From Globicatella sulfidifaciens DSM 15739 (GTDB lineage Bacteria > Bacillota > Bacilli > Lactobacillales > Aerococcaceae), in the NCBI RefSeq assembly GCF_900167405.1, contig NZ_FUWO01000013.1, forward strand, positions 1-64,000: a stretch of 64,000 nt of DNA, in the 5' to 3' direction. The position numbers were made by a program, and so were the translations under genes. Under the pieces are notes generated by a model. It searched no databases. It worked only from the letters and a program-made list of their open reading frames with translations, and was not told the DNA's origin. This document shows positions 1-7,882 of the stretch, piece by piece. Position 1 is the stretch's first letter; every line of letters starts with the position of its first letter.

Positions 1-36
1 CACCGACATTCGAGGGTTCGATTCCCTTCAGTCGCC
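1..36 (+). tRNA. tRNA-His, 3' part only
   Basis: The window opens inside a tRNA gene. The T arm (positions 12-28, loop TTCGATT) and the 3' acceptor strand (29-35) are clear, and the discriminator is C at 36. A C discriminator that would need a pairing G at position -1 is the hallmark of tRNA-His, and the loop bases before the anticodon stem fit a GTG anticodon, which lies outside the window. No CCA is encoded. The identity is inferred from the C discriminator and from the order before tRNA-Gln. Confidence 0.8.
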
Positions 37-48
37 TCTTTATATTAT

Positions 49-120
49 TGGGGTATAGCCAAGCGGTAAGGCAACGGACTTTGACTCCGTCATTCGTTGG
101 TTCGAATCCAGCTACCCCAG
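49..120 (+). tRNA. tRNA-Gln (TTG)
   Basis: A full 72-nt cloverleaf is visible: acceptor TGGGGTA pairs with TACCCCA, the anticodon loop CTTTGAC carries TTG, the T loop is TTCGAAT and the discriminator is G. CCA is not encoded. It is part of a His-Gln-Cys-Leu cluster read in one direction. Confidence 0.96.
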
Positions 121-159
121 TTTTTTTAATTTAAATAGAAGCATAACTATAAAAGATAT

Positions 160-230
160 GGCGGTATAGCCAAGTGGTAAGGCATGGGTCTGCAAAACCT
201 CGATCACCGGTTCAAATCCGGTTACCGCCT
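160..230 (+). tRNA. tRNA-Cys (GCA)
   Basis: A 71-nt cloverleaf: acceptor GGCGGTA pairs with TACCGCC, the anticodon is GCA, the T loop is TTCAAAT and the discriminator is T. CCA is not encoded. It lies 39 bp after tRNA-Gln. Confidence 0.96.
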
Positions 231-239
231 TACAATTAG

Positions 240-323
240 GCCGGTGTGGCGGAATTGGCAGACGCGCTGGACTCAAAATCCTGTGCCTTCACGGGCGTGT
301 CGGTTCGACCCCGACCATCGGCA
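240..323 (+). tRNA. tRNA-Leu (CAA)
   Basis: An 84-nt class II tRNA with the long variable arm typical of Leu. The acceptor GCCGGTG pairs with CATCGGC with one G-T pair, and the anticodon is CAA in loop CTCAAAA. The anticodon stem has one T-T mismatch. The discriminator is A and CCA is not encoded. Last gene of the cluster. Confidence 0.95.
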
Positions 324-352
324 TCTTTTTATAACGACATTAGTTTTTGAAG

Positions 353-385
353 ACCTTAGTTGCTTGGTAGCGCTAAGGTTTTTTC
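353..385 (+). terminator. Terminator of the tRNA cluster
   Basis: A 7-bp stem (ACCTTAG / CTAAGGT) with a 13-nt loop is followed by a run of T. It lies 30 bp after tRNA-Leu and would end the tRNA transcript. Confidence 0.8.
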
Positions 386-390
386 TATAT

Positions 391-720
391 ATAAAAATTG
401 GTTGATCAGTTTTTATATAGGCTCTTTGGCACATGATCTTATACATTTACAACTATTAGTCTGGCACCTAGTCTACTCAATAAATTCTTCAAATGATATA
501 TGGTAACGATTTTCTGTTATATATCCGTATTTGGTAGCATCGAATTCTGTTATTTTAACAATAGTTTCTAGGTTATCGTATGGGGGTAAAATTTCTACTT
601 TTCATCAAAAACCAAGTAAACAATTCTGAGTTTTTTATAAGACTATGCAGTTATTATTATGGTTTATCCAACTTATTTATATACATTAGTATATTAATAT
701 TATTATAAATATAATTTATA
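391..720. other. Gene-free AT-rich spacer
   Basis: No convincing coding frame, RNA gene or repeat is seen here. The stretch becomes extremely AT-rich from 660 to 720, just upstream of the promoter at 727, which could act as an UP element or curved DNA. Confidence 0.5.
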
Positions 721-726
721 AAACAA

Positions 727-755
727 TTGACTTGTAATCGTTTCCATGATAATAT
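727..755 (+). promoter_or_regulatory. Promoter with embedded cre (CcpA) site
   Basis: A -35 box TTGACT (727-732) and a -10 box TAATAT (750-755) are 17 bp apart. The spacer holds TTGTAATCGTTTCCA (732-746), which matches the Bacillus cre consensus WTGNAANCGNWNNCW at every defined position. A cre between -35 and -10 normally gives CcpA repression on preferred sugars. Confidence 0.75.
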
Positions 756-788
756 ATTTTTCAGTATAGTATAATAAGGAGGAAAGTG

Positions 789-1448
789 ATGGTTGTCTTT
801 CGTAAGAGTTTTAATTTTTATTTACATTTGCCAATAGCTTATTATTCTAGAGATACAGTTCTCGATAGTCCTTTTATATTAGATTTTTTGTATGATCGTT
901 CAGAAGCTGATCATTATAGTAATTTTCCTTTAATATATTCCTTCGATCAATATTATTCTCATGTTGAATGTGTGATGAGAGGCTTCTTAGTACGTGAAGC
1001 ATTATATGAATTAGTGGATAGCTGGCATTATATTCAAACGCAAGATAAAATAAATTCTAATAAATTGTGCACTCAATTAATTCGAATGAAGCCATATTTT
1101 AGTGGTTTAACTGAATTATTATACGGTAAGAAGGATAGTTTCTTGCATAATGTGCCCTTAGAAACCCTTCATCAATTTTTCGAGCAATATTCATTTGATG
1201 AATTTGTGAACCTTATTAAACCTTATTGTGAAATCGTTGATGTTCGTCATTTTACTGAGAAGAAATTTTCGCTTATATCCTATGTTTTTTCAAACGAATA
1301 TTTAATTAATCGCTCTATTAAAGCGAATTGTATTTATTTAGAAGATTTATTAGAAAATGCAACACTTTGTGAAAGTATTTTGGAACGTCTGAATAAACCG
1401 GAATTAGCCTATATACTTAATTATTTTTTATATTTTATTAATAAATAA
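789..1448 (+). CDS. Unknown protein, predicted CcpA-controlled
   Basis: A 219-residue protein rich in Tyr, Phe, His and Leu, with no signal peptide, membrane segment or metal motif that I recognise. A strong AAGGAGG at 776-782 sits 6 bp before the ATG at 789. A GTG three bases earlier is in frame but too close to the ribosome binding site. It stands alone between the tRNA cluster and nrdD, with its own promoter and a perfect cre box. I do not recognise the family. The cre site says only that its expression is probably lowered by good carbon sources. Confidence 0.75.
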   Translation: MVVFRKSFNFYLHLPIAYYSRDTVLDSPFILDFLYDRSEADHYSNFPLIYSFDQYYSHVECVMRGFLVREALYELVDSWHYIQTQDKINSNKLCTQLIRMKPYFSGLTELLYGKKDSFLHNVPLETLHQFFEQYSFDEFVNLIKPYCEIVDVRHFTEKKFSLISYVFSNEYLINRSIKANCIYLEDLLENATLCESILERLNKPELAYILNYFLYFINK

Positions 1449-1471
1449 TTTTTATGAAATCACTAGCTAAA

Positions 1472-1519
1472 ATACTATATATATGGTACTATGTTCAATA
1501 TAAACACTACATATAGTAT
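1472..1519 (+). promoter_or_regulatory. Tandem NrdR boxes upstream of nrdD
   Basis: Two 16-bp near-palindromes, at 1472-1487 and 1504-1519, match the NrdR consensus ACACTATATATAGTGT at 13 and 14 of 16 positions. Their starts are 32 bp apart, about three helical turns, which is the usual NrdR arrangement. NrdR represses ribonucleotide reductase genes when dATP is high. Confidence 0.8.
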
Positions 1520-1533
1520 TTGAGGTGATAAGA

Positions 1534-3666
1534 ATGGTAGTGGGTTTAAATAAAAAACAAATTAATTTTGATAGTTTAATTGTACAAAAACGTGATGGCA
1601 GAAAAGAAAAATTCAATTTAAACAAAATGATTTTTAGTTTAAATCGTTCCGGTCAGTTTGATATAGGTGACAAAATTGCTGAAATATCTGACCGTATTTT
1701 TCGGGCTAATGAAGATAGTATGATTAAGAGTAGTTCCATAAAAGAGATAATATCATATGTAAATCAAAATGAATCTGAAGATAAATTTGCTAAAAAGATG
1801 TCAGAAATTGAAGAAAAGGCTACTAATTTAGAATATCAAGTTAACCAACTACGTTCTCGCAACACACAAATTGTGAACGAAAATGCTAATAAAGATAGTC
1901 GTGTCTTTAATACTCAAAGAGATTTAACAGCGGGCGTTCTTTCAAAAGTAGTCGGGTTAGATTTATTGCCTGAATCGGTCAAAAAGGCCCATTTAAAGGG
2001 GCAAATTCATTATCATGACTTAGACTATCATCCGTATGCACCAATGACTAACTGTTGTTTAATTGATTTTAAACAAATGTTCGAGAATGGCTTTCAAATT
2101 GGAAATGCGCAGGTAGAATCACCAAAATCAATCCAGACAGCGACTGCACAAATGGCGCAAATTATCGCTAATGTGGCTAGCAGTCAATATGGTGGTACTA
2201 GTGTTAATCGTATCGATGAATTGTTAGAACAATATGCAGAACTTAATTATAAAAAGCATCTTAAAACTGCTGCCGAGTGGATTGAAGATGCAGAGAAACA
2301 AAAAGAGTTTGCGATGAAACAAACCAAAAAAGATATATATGATTCAATGCAAAGTTTAGAGTATGAGATTAATACTTTATATACGTCTCAAGGTCAAACA
2401 CCTTTTACTACTTTAGGATTTGGACTAGGTACTTCTTGGTACGCTCGTGAAATTCAGAAATCAATTCTTAAGGTTAGAATTTTAGGTTTAGGTAAAGAAA
2501 AACGTACAGCTATTTTTCCTAAATTAGTTTTTACTTTAAAGGATGGAGTAAACTTAAATCCTATTGACCCAAACTATGATATTAAGCAATTAGCGTTAGA
2601 ATGTTCTACTAAGCGGATGTATCCAGATGTGTTAATGTATGACAAAATTGTTGAATTTACAGGAAGTTTTAAAGCACCGATGGGGTGTCGTTCTTTTTTA
2701 CAAGGATGGCAAGATGAAAATGGTAATGAGGTCAATGAGGGTCGAATGAATTTAGGTGTCGTGACCTTAAATTTACCTCGTATTGCGATTGAATCGATGC
2801 AATCGAAAGATCGTTTCTGGGAACTATTAGATGAACGTCTGTCAATTTTAGAAGAGGCCTTAGTATATCGTGTTGAACGTGTAAAAGAAGCATTGCCTGA
2901 AAATGCACCAATCTTATATCAACATGGTGCTTTTGGTAAACGTCTAACAAAAAATGATTCAGTAGATGAAGTTTTTAAAAACCGTCGTGCGACCGTATCA
3001 ATGGGTTATATTGGACTTTATGAAGTAGGGACTGTCTTTTATGGTCCTAACTGGGAAACGAACGCTGAAGCCAAGCAATTTACAGTAGACATCTTAAAAT
3101 ATATGAAAGCATATGCAGATAAATTAGGTAGACAATATGGCTATCATTTTAGTATTTATGGCACACCTTCAGAAAGTTTAACGGATCGTTTTTGTCGGAT
3201 GGATCAAGAGTTTTATGGTATGATTCCCGATGTAACAGATAAAGATTATTATACTAATTCCTTCCACTATGATGTTCGAAAACAACCAACACCTTTTGAA
3301 AAGCTAGATTTTGAATCAGAATATTTACCCTATACTTCAGGTGGATTTATTAATTATTGTGAGTATCCTAATATGCGTCAAAACCCTAAAGCTTTAGAGG
3401 CTGTTTGGGATTATGCGTATCAAAAAGTGGGCTATTTAGGTACCAATACACCGATTGATCATTGTTATGAATGTGGATATGATGGTGATTTTAAACCAAC
3501 CGAAAGAGGGTTTCAATGTCCTCAATGTGGCAATCGTAATCCTGAAACTTGTGACGTCGTAAAGAGAACATGTGGTTATTTAGGAAATCCACAGTTAAGA
3601 CCAATGGTAAAAGGACGTCATAAAGAAATTTCTGCACGTAAGAAACACATGAAGGGTTCGTTATAA
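1534..3666 (+). CDS. nrdD: Anaerobic ribonucleoside-triphosphate reductase (class III)
   Basis: NrdD reduces NTPs to dNTPs without oxygen, using a glycyl radical. An N-terminal ATP-cone (about residues 12-100, starting LIVQKRDGRKEKF) gives allosteric control. The body carries the conserved NrdD region. The C-terminus has a four-Cys zinc site (CYECG...CPQCG), then the glycyl radical motif RTCGYLGN with the radical Gly near residue 681. The 710-residue length is normal for the family. The ATG at 1534 is preferred because GAGGTG (1522-1527) is the ribosome binding site; the in-frame GTG at 1525 lies inside it. It shares one base with nrdG (TAATG), so the two are coupled. Two NrdR boxes lie just upstream. 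Confidence 0.96.
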   Translation: MVVGLNKKQINFDSLIVQKRDGRKEKFNLNKMIFSLNRSGQFDIGDKIAEISDRIFRANEDSMIKSSSIKEIISYVNQNESEDKFAKKMSEIEEKATNLEYQVNQLRSRNTQIVNENANKDSRVFNTQRDLTAGVLSKVVGLDLLPESVKKAHLKGQIHYHDLDYHPYAPMTNCCLIDFKQMFENGFQIGNAQVESPKSIQTATAQMAQIIANVASSQYGGTSVNRIDELLEQYAELNYKKHLKTAAEWIEDAEKQKEFAMKQTKKDIYDSMQSLEYEINTLYTSQGQTPFTTLGFGLGTSWYAREIQKSILKVRILGLGKEKRTAIFPKLVFTLKDGVNLNPIDPNYDIKQLALECSTKRMYPDVLMYDKIVEFTGSFKAPMGCRSFLQGWQDENGNEVNEGRMNLGVVTLNLPRIAIESMQSKDRFWELLDERLSILEEALVYRVERVKEALPENAPILYQHGAFGKRLTKNDSVDEVFKNRRATVSMGYIGLYEVGTVFYGPNWETNAEAKQFTVDILKYMKAYADKLGRQYGYHFSIYGTPSESLTDRFCRMDQEFYGMIPDVTDKDYYTNSFHYDVRKQPTPFEKLDFESEYLPYTSGGFINYCEYPNMRQNPKALEAVWDYAYQKVGYLGTNTPIDHCYECGYDGDFKPTERGFQCPQCGNRNPETCDVVKRTCGYLGNPQLRPMVKGRHKEISARKKHMKGSL

Positions 3667-4250
3667 TGAAGAATCCACAACCAAAAGAATGGCGTTCAGA
3701 AGATTGGTCACAACATAAAATTGCCGATTATAAGCCATACAACTTTGTCGATGGTGAAGGGGTCCGTTGTAGTTTATATGTTAGTGGTTGCTTATTTCAA
3801 TGTGAGGGCTGCTATAATAAAATCATTCAAAATTTTAATTATGGTACTTATTATACTCAAGAATTAGAAGACCAAATTATTAAAGATTTAGGGGCTTCTT
3901 ATTGCCAAGGGTTAACCTTGTTAGGAGGAGAACCTTTCTTGAACACTAAGGTATTATTGCGTCTTTGTAAGCGAGTAAGAGAAACGTATGGTGATACTAA
4001 AGATATTTGGTCGTGGTCTGGTTATACTTGGGAAGAATTACAGCAAGAAACAGATGATAAATTAGCATTACTTGATTATGTAGATGTCTTAGTTGATGGG
4101 CGATTTATTTTGGCGAAATGCGATTTAACTTTACGTTTCCGAGGCAGTTCTAACCAACGTATCATTGATGTAAAAGAAAGTAAAAAGCAAAATAAAGTTG
4201 TTTTGTATTATCATGATGACGAGATATCAACAATGGGAACAGAAGAATGA
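3666..4250 (+). CDS. nrdG: Anaerobic ribonucleotide reductase activating protein
   Basis: A radical-SAM enzyme that uses S-adenosylmethionine and a 4Fe-4S cluster to create the glycyl radical on NrdD. The cluster motif reads CLFQCEGC, the CX3CX2C spacing of NrdG, near residue 38, followed by the LLGGEPF segment typical of radical-SAM activases. The length is 194 residues. The start codon overlaps the nrdD stop, and a strong terminator follows at 4321, so nrdDG is a two-gene operon. Confidence 0.95.
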   Translation: MKNPQPKEWRSEDWSQHKIADYKPYNFVDGEGVRCSLYVSGCLFQCEGCYNKIIQNFNYGTYYTQELEDQIIKDLGASYCQGLTLLGGEPFLNTKVLLRLCKRVRETYGDTKDIWSWSGYTWEELQQETDDKLALLDYVDVLVDGRFILAKCDLTLRFRGSSNQRIIDVKESKKQNKVVLYYHDDEISTMGTEE

Positions 4251-4320
4251 ATGTATTGCGATTAAATGATGAAACAAGATTAATGTATATTAAAGAATAA
4301 ACGTATCGCGATTAAAGACG

Positions 4321-4381
4321 GAGTTATTTATCAATTAGGGAGTGGCAGCTCAAACCTAATTGATAGATAACTCTTTTTTTG
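4321..4381 (+). terminator. Terminator of nrdDG
   Basis: A near-perfect 19-bp inverted repeat (arms 4321-4339 and 4355-4373) is followed by eight T. It ends the nrdDG operon and marks the left edge of the copper island. Confidence 0.9.
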
Positions 4382-4534
4382 ATGGCTGGGCAAAAAGTCT
4401 CAACTATACCTAAAAGAGAGACCGAGGTGGGCTCCAAACGTGGATTGATTGCCTTGATGTGCAGATTCGGGGTCAAAACAGCGGGTGCCTTGAATTGGCT
4501 ACAGCTTACCTTAAAAGCGTGGAATAATCAGTAA
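4382..4534 (+). pseudogene. Small ORF or gene remnant, unknown
   Basis: A 50-codon open frame starts at an ATG right after the nrdG terminator T-run. No ribosome binding site is visible. The product is basic and its end resembles the tail of a larger protein, but I cannot name it. It could be a transposase or exporter remnant left by island insertion, or a chance frame. Confidence 0.25.
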
Positions 4535-4607
4535 CCCTATAATTAGTATTGGGTAAAGATAGGAAAACAAAGGCAATAATAGCTGGTTATATTTATTTAA
4601 AAAAGAC

Positions 4608-4667
4608 TTGACAAGAATGGTTTACTTGTGTAAACTGTATTTAACATTAATGTTTACGCTCGTAAAC
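4608..4667 (+). promoter_or_regulatory. CopY-type promoter/operator, first copy
   Basis: A -35 TTGACA (4608-4613) and -10 TAAACT (4631-4636) are 17 bp apart. Two 16-bp palindromes of the form GTTTAC-N4-GTAAAC lie at 4620-4635, over the -10 box, and at 4652-4667. They share the CopY cop-box core TAC-N4-GTA. The layout is nearly identical to the promoter at 8995 in front of the intact operon. Confidence 0.82.
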
Positions 4668-4683
4668 GAAAAGAGGAGAGAAT

Positions 4684-4956
4684 ACGAGTACTATAGCTAT
4701 AGACCTTCATATCACAGATGCTGAATGGGAGGTTATGCGTGTAGTCTGGGCGAATGATCGAGTGACTATTAAAGAAGTCATCTCCATATTGAAAGAAAAA
4801 ATGGACTGGAAACAAGCCACTATCAAAACGCTCTTAGGTCGACTGGTTGAAAAAGGCGTAATAAATACAGAGAAAGAAGGTAGAAAATTTATTTATACTG
4901 CCAATATTGAAGAGAAAGAAGCCGTAGGAAATTATACAGACGATATTTTCAACTGA
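4684..4956 (+). pseudogene. copY: copY remnant, start codon lost, C-terminus deleted
   Basis: This is a near-identical copy of the first 90 codons of the copY gene at 9071. The start codon is ACG (4684-4686) where the intact gene has ATG, so normal translation is lost. The first internal ATG is at 4735 and would give a protein lacking part of the winged helix. The frame stops at 4954, straight after the codons for DDIFN, because a deletion joins it to a copZ tail. The missing C-terminal half includes the CXCX4CXC copper-sensing motif and dimerisation part. If any product is made it could not sense copper. Confidence 0.88.
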
Positions 4957-5080
4957 AGGTTTAGATACTGTTTCCGTGGATCTAGAAAGTAAAAGAGCGG
5001 TGGTAATTTCTAAAGAAAGATTAAATTTAGATTCATTTTCTTCGGCTTTGTCAGATGCAAACTATAAAGTCGTAGAGTAA
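4955..5080 (+). pseudogene. copZ: copZ 3' remnant fused to the copY remnant
   Basis: In the frame beginning GAA at 4955 the sequence encodes the last 41 residues of a CopZ-like copper chaperone (EGLDTVSVDLESK near its start, ending in SDANYKVVE). It aligns with the C-terminal two thirds of the intact CopZ at 12089 but is clearly diverged from it. The CXXC metal site and first helix are gone. A deletion removed everything between copY codon 90 and copZ, including any copA. Confidence 0.85.
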
Positions 5081-5119
5081 AGAAGCAGCAGTTAGGTAAA
5101 ATTTGAGAAGAGGTGCACA

Positions 5120-6499
5120 ATGAAAAAAATTATTATTACACTTGGTGTAATTTTTCTATTCCTAGGTATAGGTCACACTATCGGGGCTCAACATTTTTCA
5201 CAAAGATTTTTAATGAACACCAGTTTTGCAAACATAGATATTAGTCATTTAACAAAAGAAGAGGCAAACGCTAAAATTACAAGGGAGTTAGAAAATCATA
5301 CCCTAACATTAAAAGAGAATAACGAACCAATAGGAAGCGTGACACTTGGAGACCTAGACCCGCAAATTAATTTAACCCCACAACTTGATTCTCTCATTCA
5401 AGAACAAAATCAAACAACCTGGTTGAATGGTTTGTTTAATGATAGTAATTATGAAGGGGTTGCTGAGGGAGATTTAGTAATTAATCAGGAGAAATTGAGC
5501 ACCATGATTGATTCAATAACGCTGTCTGATACTACTCGCCTAAGTCCAACTGATGCAACAATAGAATATTCAGAAGAGATGGGCTACTATATTGAGCCAG
5601 AGCAAATAGGAACTGAAATTAATCAGGATAAATTATTGGACTTAGTTTTAGACGGTCTTCAAGAGGGTCAGACAACGGTAGAAGTGAGTGAAGCTTATCT
5701 CGAACCTGACATTACATCGACGGATGAAAGCTTACTTTCAGAATTAGACCGGCTTAAAGTTTACAATAATCTTCAAATTACATTAACCATTGCTGGATAT
5801 GAAGAAGTCATTACACCAGAATTAATTTTAAGTTGGCTTTACATTGATGAATTCAATGAAGTCAACTTTGATGAGGACATGATTTACGAATATTTAGGAA
5901 CGTTAAATGAGCGTTATGCTACTTATGATGACTATCGCCTCTTTAACAGTACTTTACAAGGAGAAGTTCAGCTTCTCCCCGGAACCTTAGGCTGGTCAAT
6001 TGATCGTGAAGCAGAAACGCAAGCCATTTTAGCTGATTTACAAGCAGCGGTCCCAGTGGTGCGTGAACCGACTATTGTTGGAATAGGATACAATGGTACT
6101 TTAGATGATATAGGTAATAGTTATATTGAAGTGGACATGTTAAACCAGACAATGTTTGTCTACATCGATGGCAATCAGGTCCTTTCTACCCCTGTGGTAA
6201 CAGGACAGATTGGCACGAATACAATACCAGGTGCTTATGCTATTTGGAATTTGGAAAGTCCTTCAGAATTGAAAGGCTACAACCCTCGAACTGAAAAGGA
6301 TTACGTACAGCCTGTTGAGTATTGGTTAGCCTTTGATTATACCGGACAAGGTATTCATGATGCTAATTGGCAGCCATACTTTGGTGGAGATGCCTATTTA
6401 GTTAACGGGTCACTTGGTTGTATCAATACACCACCTGATATCATGCCAATCGTTTTTGAGTATGCTTATCCAGGAATGCCCGTCATCGTTTTTGAATAA
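5120..6499 (+). CDS. L,D-transpeptidase, membrane-anchored, YkuD domain
   Basis: A cell-wall enzyme of the Ldt family, which forms 3-3 peptidoglycan cross-links through a catalytic Cys. An N-terminal anchor (residues 3-22) is followed by peptidoglycan-binding-like repeats (about 40-320) and a YkuD domain (about 335-459). His413 (GIHDANW) and Cys434 are present. The usual SHGC(I/V)N motif reads SLGCIN, with Leu432 where the second His normally stands. The length of 459 fits enterococcal Ldt proteins. GAGGTG precedes the ATG. No terminator is seen between the copper promoter at 4608 and this gene 40 bp after the copZ remnant, so copper-linked transcription is plausible (inference). Confidence 0.88.
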   Translation: MKKIIITLGVIFLFLGIGHTIGAQHFSQRFLMNTSFANIDISHLTKEEANAKITRELENHTLTLKENNEPIGSVTLGDLDPQINLTPQLDSLIQEQNQTTWLNGLFNDSNYEGVAEGDLVINQEKLSTMIDSITLSDTTRLSPTDATIEYSEEMGYYIEPEQIGTEINQDKLLDLVLDGLQEGQTTVEVSEAYLEPDITSTDESLLSELDRLKVYNNLQITLTIAGYEEVITPELILSWLYIDEFNEVNFDEDMIYEYLGTLNERYATYDDYRLFNSTLQGEVQLLPGTLGWSIDREAETQAILADLQAAVPVVREPTIVGIGYNGTLDDIGNSYIEVDMLNQTMFVYIDGNQVLSTPVVTGQIGTNTIPGAYAIWNLESPSELKGYNPRTEKDYVQPVEYWLAFDYTGQGIHDANWQPYFGGDAYLVNGSLGCINTPPDIMPIVFEYAYPGMPVIVFE

Positions 6500-6511
6500 T
6501 GCGTTCGTACA

Positions 6512-6955
6512 TCAAGATAAAAAGGCACTCTGATATAAAGGAACAATCGCAGCGTCAAACAACTGATGTTCACGAGCAAAACGCACGACAACATCGGGGG
6601 ACCATTTATCTTGAAGCATCTTTTCGTCTGCCCAGTCAATAAAGGCGTTGGAATCCGCCCATTTAGGTCGCCTACCGCAGTGAAGACGTTGACGGTCATA
6701 ATTGGCTTGTCCGGCATCGGCATCATATAGTGTGTAGGTATAGTCGTAGGTTTTACCGTTTTGTTTTTGGCGTTTCAGTTGCGTGATGGTGCCTCTTTTC
6801 ACTTCATTATGAAGGGTTTGAGGTGATTGCCCTAATAACTTAGCAATAGCGCGGTGAGAATAGGCTTCTTTCTTGAGAATCTGAATGTGACAACGTTCTT
6901 GATAAGATAAGTGTGTCCCTTTTCGTAAGACTGTGTTAAACTGGTCTTGCGTCAT
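6512..6955 (-). pseudogene. IS30-family transposase, N-terminal remnant
   Basis: The minus strand encodes 147 residues. The N-terminal helix-turn-helix (LSYQERCHIQILKKE, then SHRAIAKLLGQSPQTLHNEVKRG) and the following linker are those of IS30 transposases. The whole DDE core, about 200 residues, is missing: the frame runs out just after the ldt stop. An inverted repeat at 7027-7064 upstream of the gene may be part of the old IS end. The element is dead. Confidence 0.85.
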
Positions 6956-7026
6956 GTGAATTCATCCTTTTCTATTGAGAGTTAGTGGTAACTTCAATAT
7001 ATCATGAAATTCACATCGTTTTATTA

Positions 7027-7064
7027 TGGATTTTTAGAGGTGGCTAACCTCATTATAAAATCCA
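7027..7064. repeat. Inverted repeat next to the IS30 remnant
   Basis: The arms TGGATTTTTAGAGGT and ACCTCATTATAAAATCCA pair with a small bulge around a GGCTA loop. It lies between the IS30 remnant and the YdhK-like gene. It could be an IS end or a weak terminator for the IS transcript; the sequence does not decide. Confidence 0.4.
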
Positions 7065-7109
7065 CCACTTTAAATTTAGAGCTTTATTTTTTTAATTCAG
7101 GAGGAAAAA

Positions 7110-7700
7110 ATGAAAAAGAATAAAAAATGGATAGGAATTATTTTACTGTCATCTGCCTTATTACTTGGAGCATGTGGCAGTGACGAGATAAATGAATCTA
7201 CTGGAACAGATACAAATCAAACGACAACCGAAGAAACATCTTCAGAAAGTGGTGATCACGGCGACATGGTGCACGATGAATCTGGTGAAATCCCAGTAGG
7301 TTTGGAAAAAGCTGAAAATCCTACCTACAACGTGGGGGAGACGGCAACAATCACAGACGGGCACATGGAAGGCATGGAGGGGGCAGAAGCCACGATTGTG
7401 GGCGCTTTTGACACTGTAGCCTACGAGGTATCCTATGATCCTACAAATGGCGGCCCGCGCGAAGAGAATCACAAATGGGTAATTCACGAGGAGATTGCGG
7501 ATGCAGGAGAGGAACCTTTCGAACCAGGAGACGAGGTAACCTTGGAAGCCGACCACATGGAAGGCATGGAAGGCGCAACGGCTACGATTGACGATGCTAA
7601 AAGCACCACAGTATACGTGATTGACTACCAGCCAACCACGGGTGGAGAGAAAGTCAAGAACCATAAATGGGTAACCGACTCGGAGCTTTCTGCTGAGTAA
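7110..7700 (+). CDS. ydhK: YdhK-family lipoprotein with two DUF1541 repeats
   Basis: A lipoprotein exported to the outer face of the membrane. The signal ends in the lipobox LLGAC, so Cys22 would carry the lipid. A Ser/Thr/Asp/Glu-rich linker (23-70) leads into two DUF1541 repeats (about 73-128 and 138-193), each with HMEGMEGA (85-92, 149-156) and ending in NHKWV. DUF1541/YdhK proteins are recurrent neighbours of copper exporters in Firmicutes, and the His/Met/Asp/Glu residues suggest extracellular metal binding; this is inference. AGGAGG precedes the ATG and a terminator follows. An lgt gene lies 8 kb downstream in the same island. Confidence 0.9.
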   Translation: MKKNKKWIGIILLSSALLLGACGSDEINESTGTDTNQTTTEETSSESGDHGDMVHDESGEIPVGLEKAENPTYNVGETATITDGHMEGMEGAEATIVGAFDTVAYEVSYDPTNGGPREENHKWVIHEEIADAGEEPFEPGDEVTLEADHMEGMEGATATIDDAKSTTVYVIDYQPTTGGEKVKNHKWVTDSELSAE

Positions 7701-7731
7701 GAAACAGGGATATATCTAAAAAATAATATTG

Positions 7732-7772
7732 GAAGAGCAGCCGAGAGGAATTCTCAGCTGCTCTTCTTTTTA
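7732..7772 (+). terminator. Terminator after the YdhK-like gene
   Basis: The stem GAAGAGCAGC / GCTGCTCTTC, extended by GAGA/TCTC, is followed by a T-rich run. It ends the lipoprotein transcript before the IS481-like element. Confidence 0.85.
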
Positions 7773-7882
7773 ATTCTCCAAAAAGATGTTAGGATATCAT
7801 ACATATGTGACAAAAGAATAAACAAAAAAGAGAGCTTCTGATACAATAAAGTTAGGACACAACATTGTAAAGGGAGCTCTCT

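Noticed and set aside
184..405. 73-codon open frame across tRNA-Cys and tRNA-Leu
   Set aside because: It lies entirely over two clear tRNA genes and a terminator; a chance frame.
7242..7664. Minus-strand frame of 140 codons opposite the YdhK-like gene
   Set aside because: Shadow of the DUF1541 repeats; the plus-strand gene has the lipobox, ribosome site and terminator.
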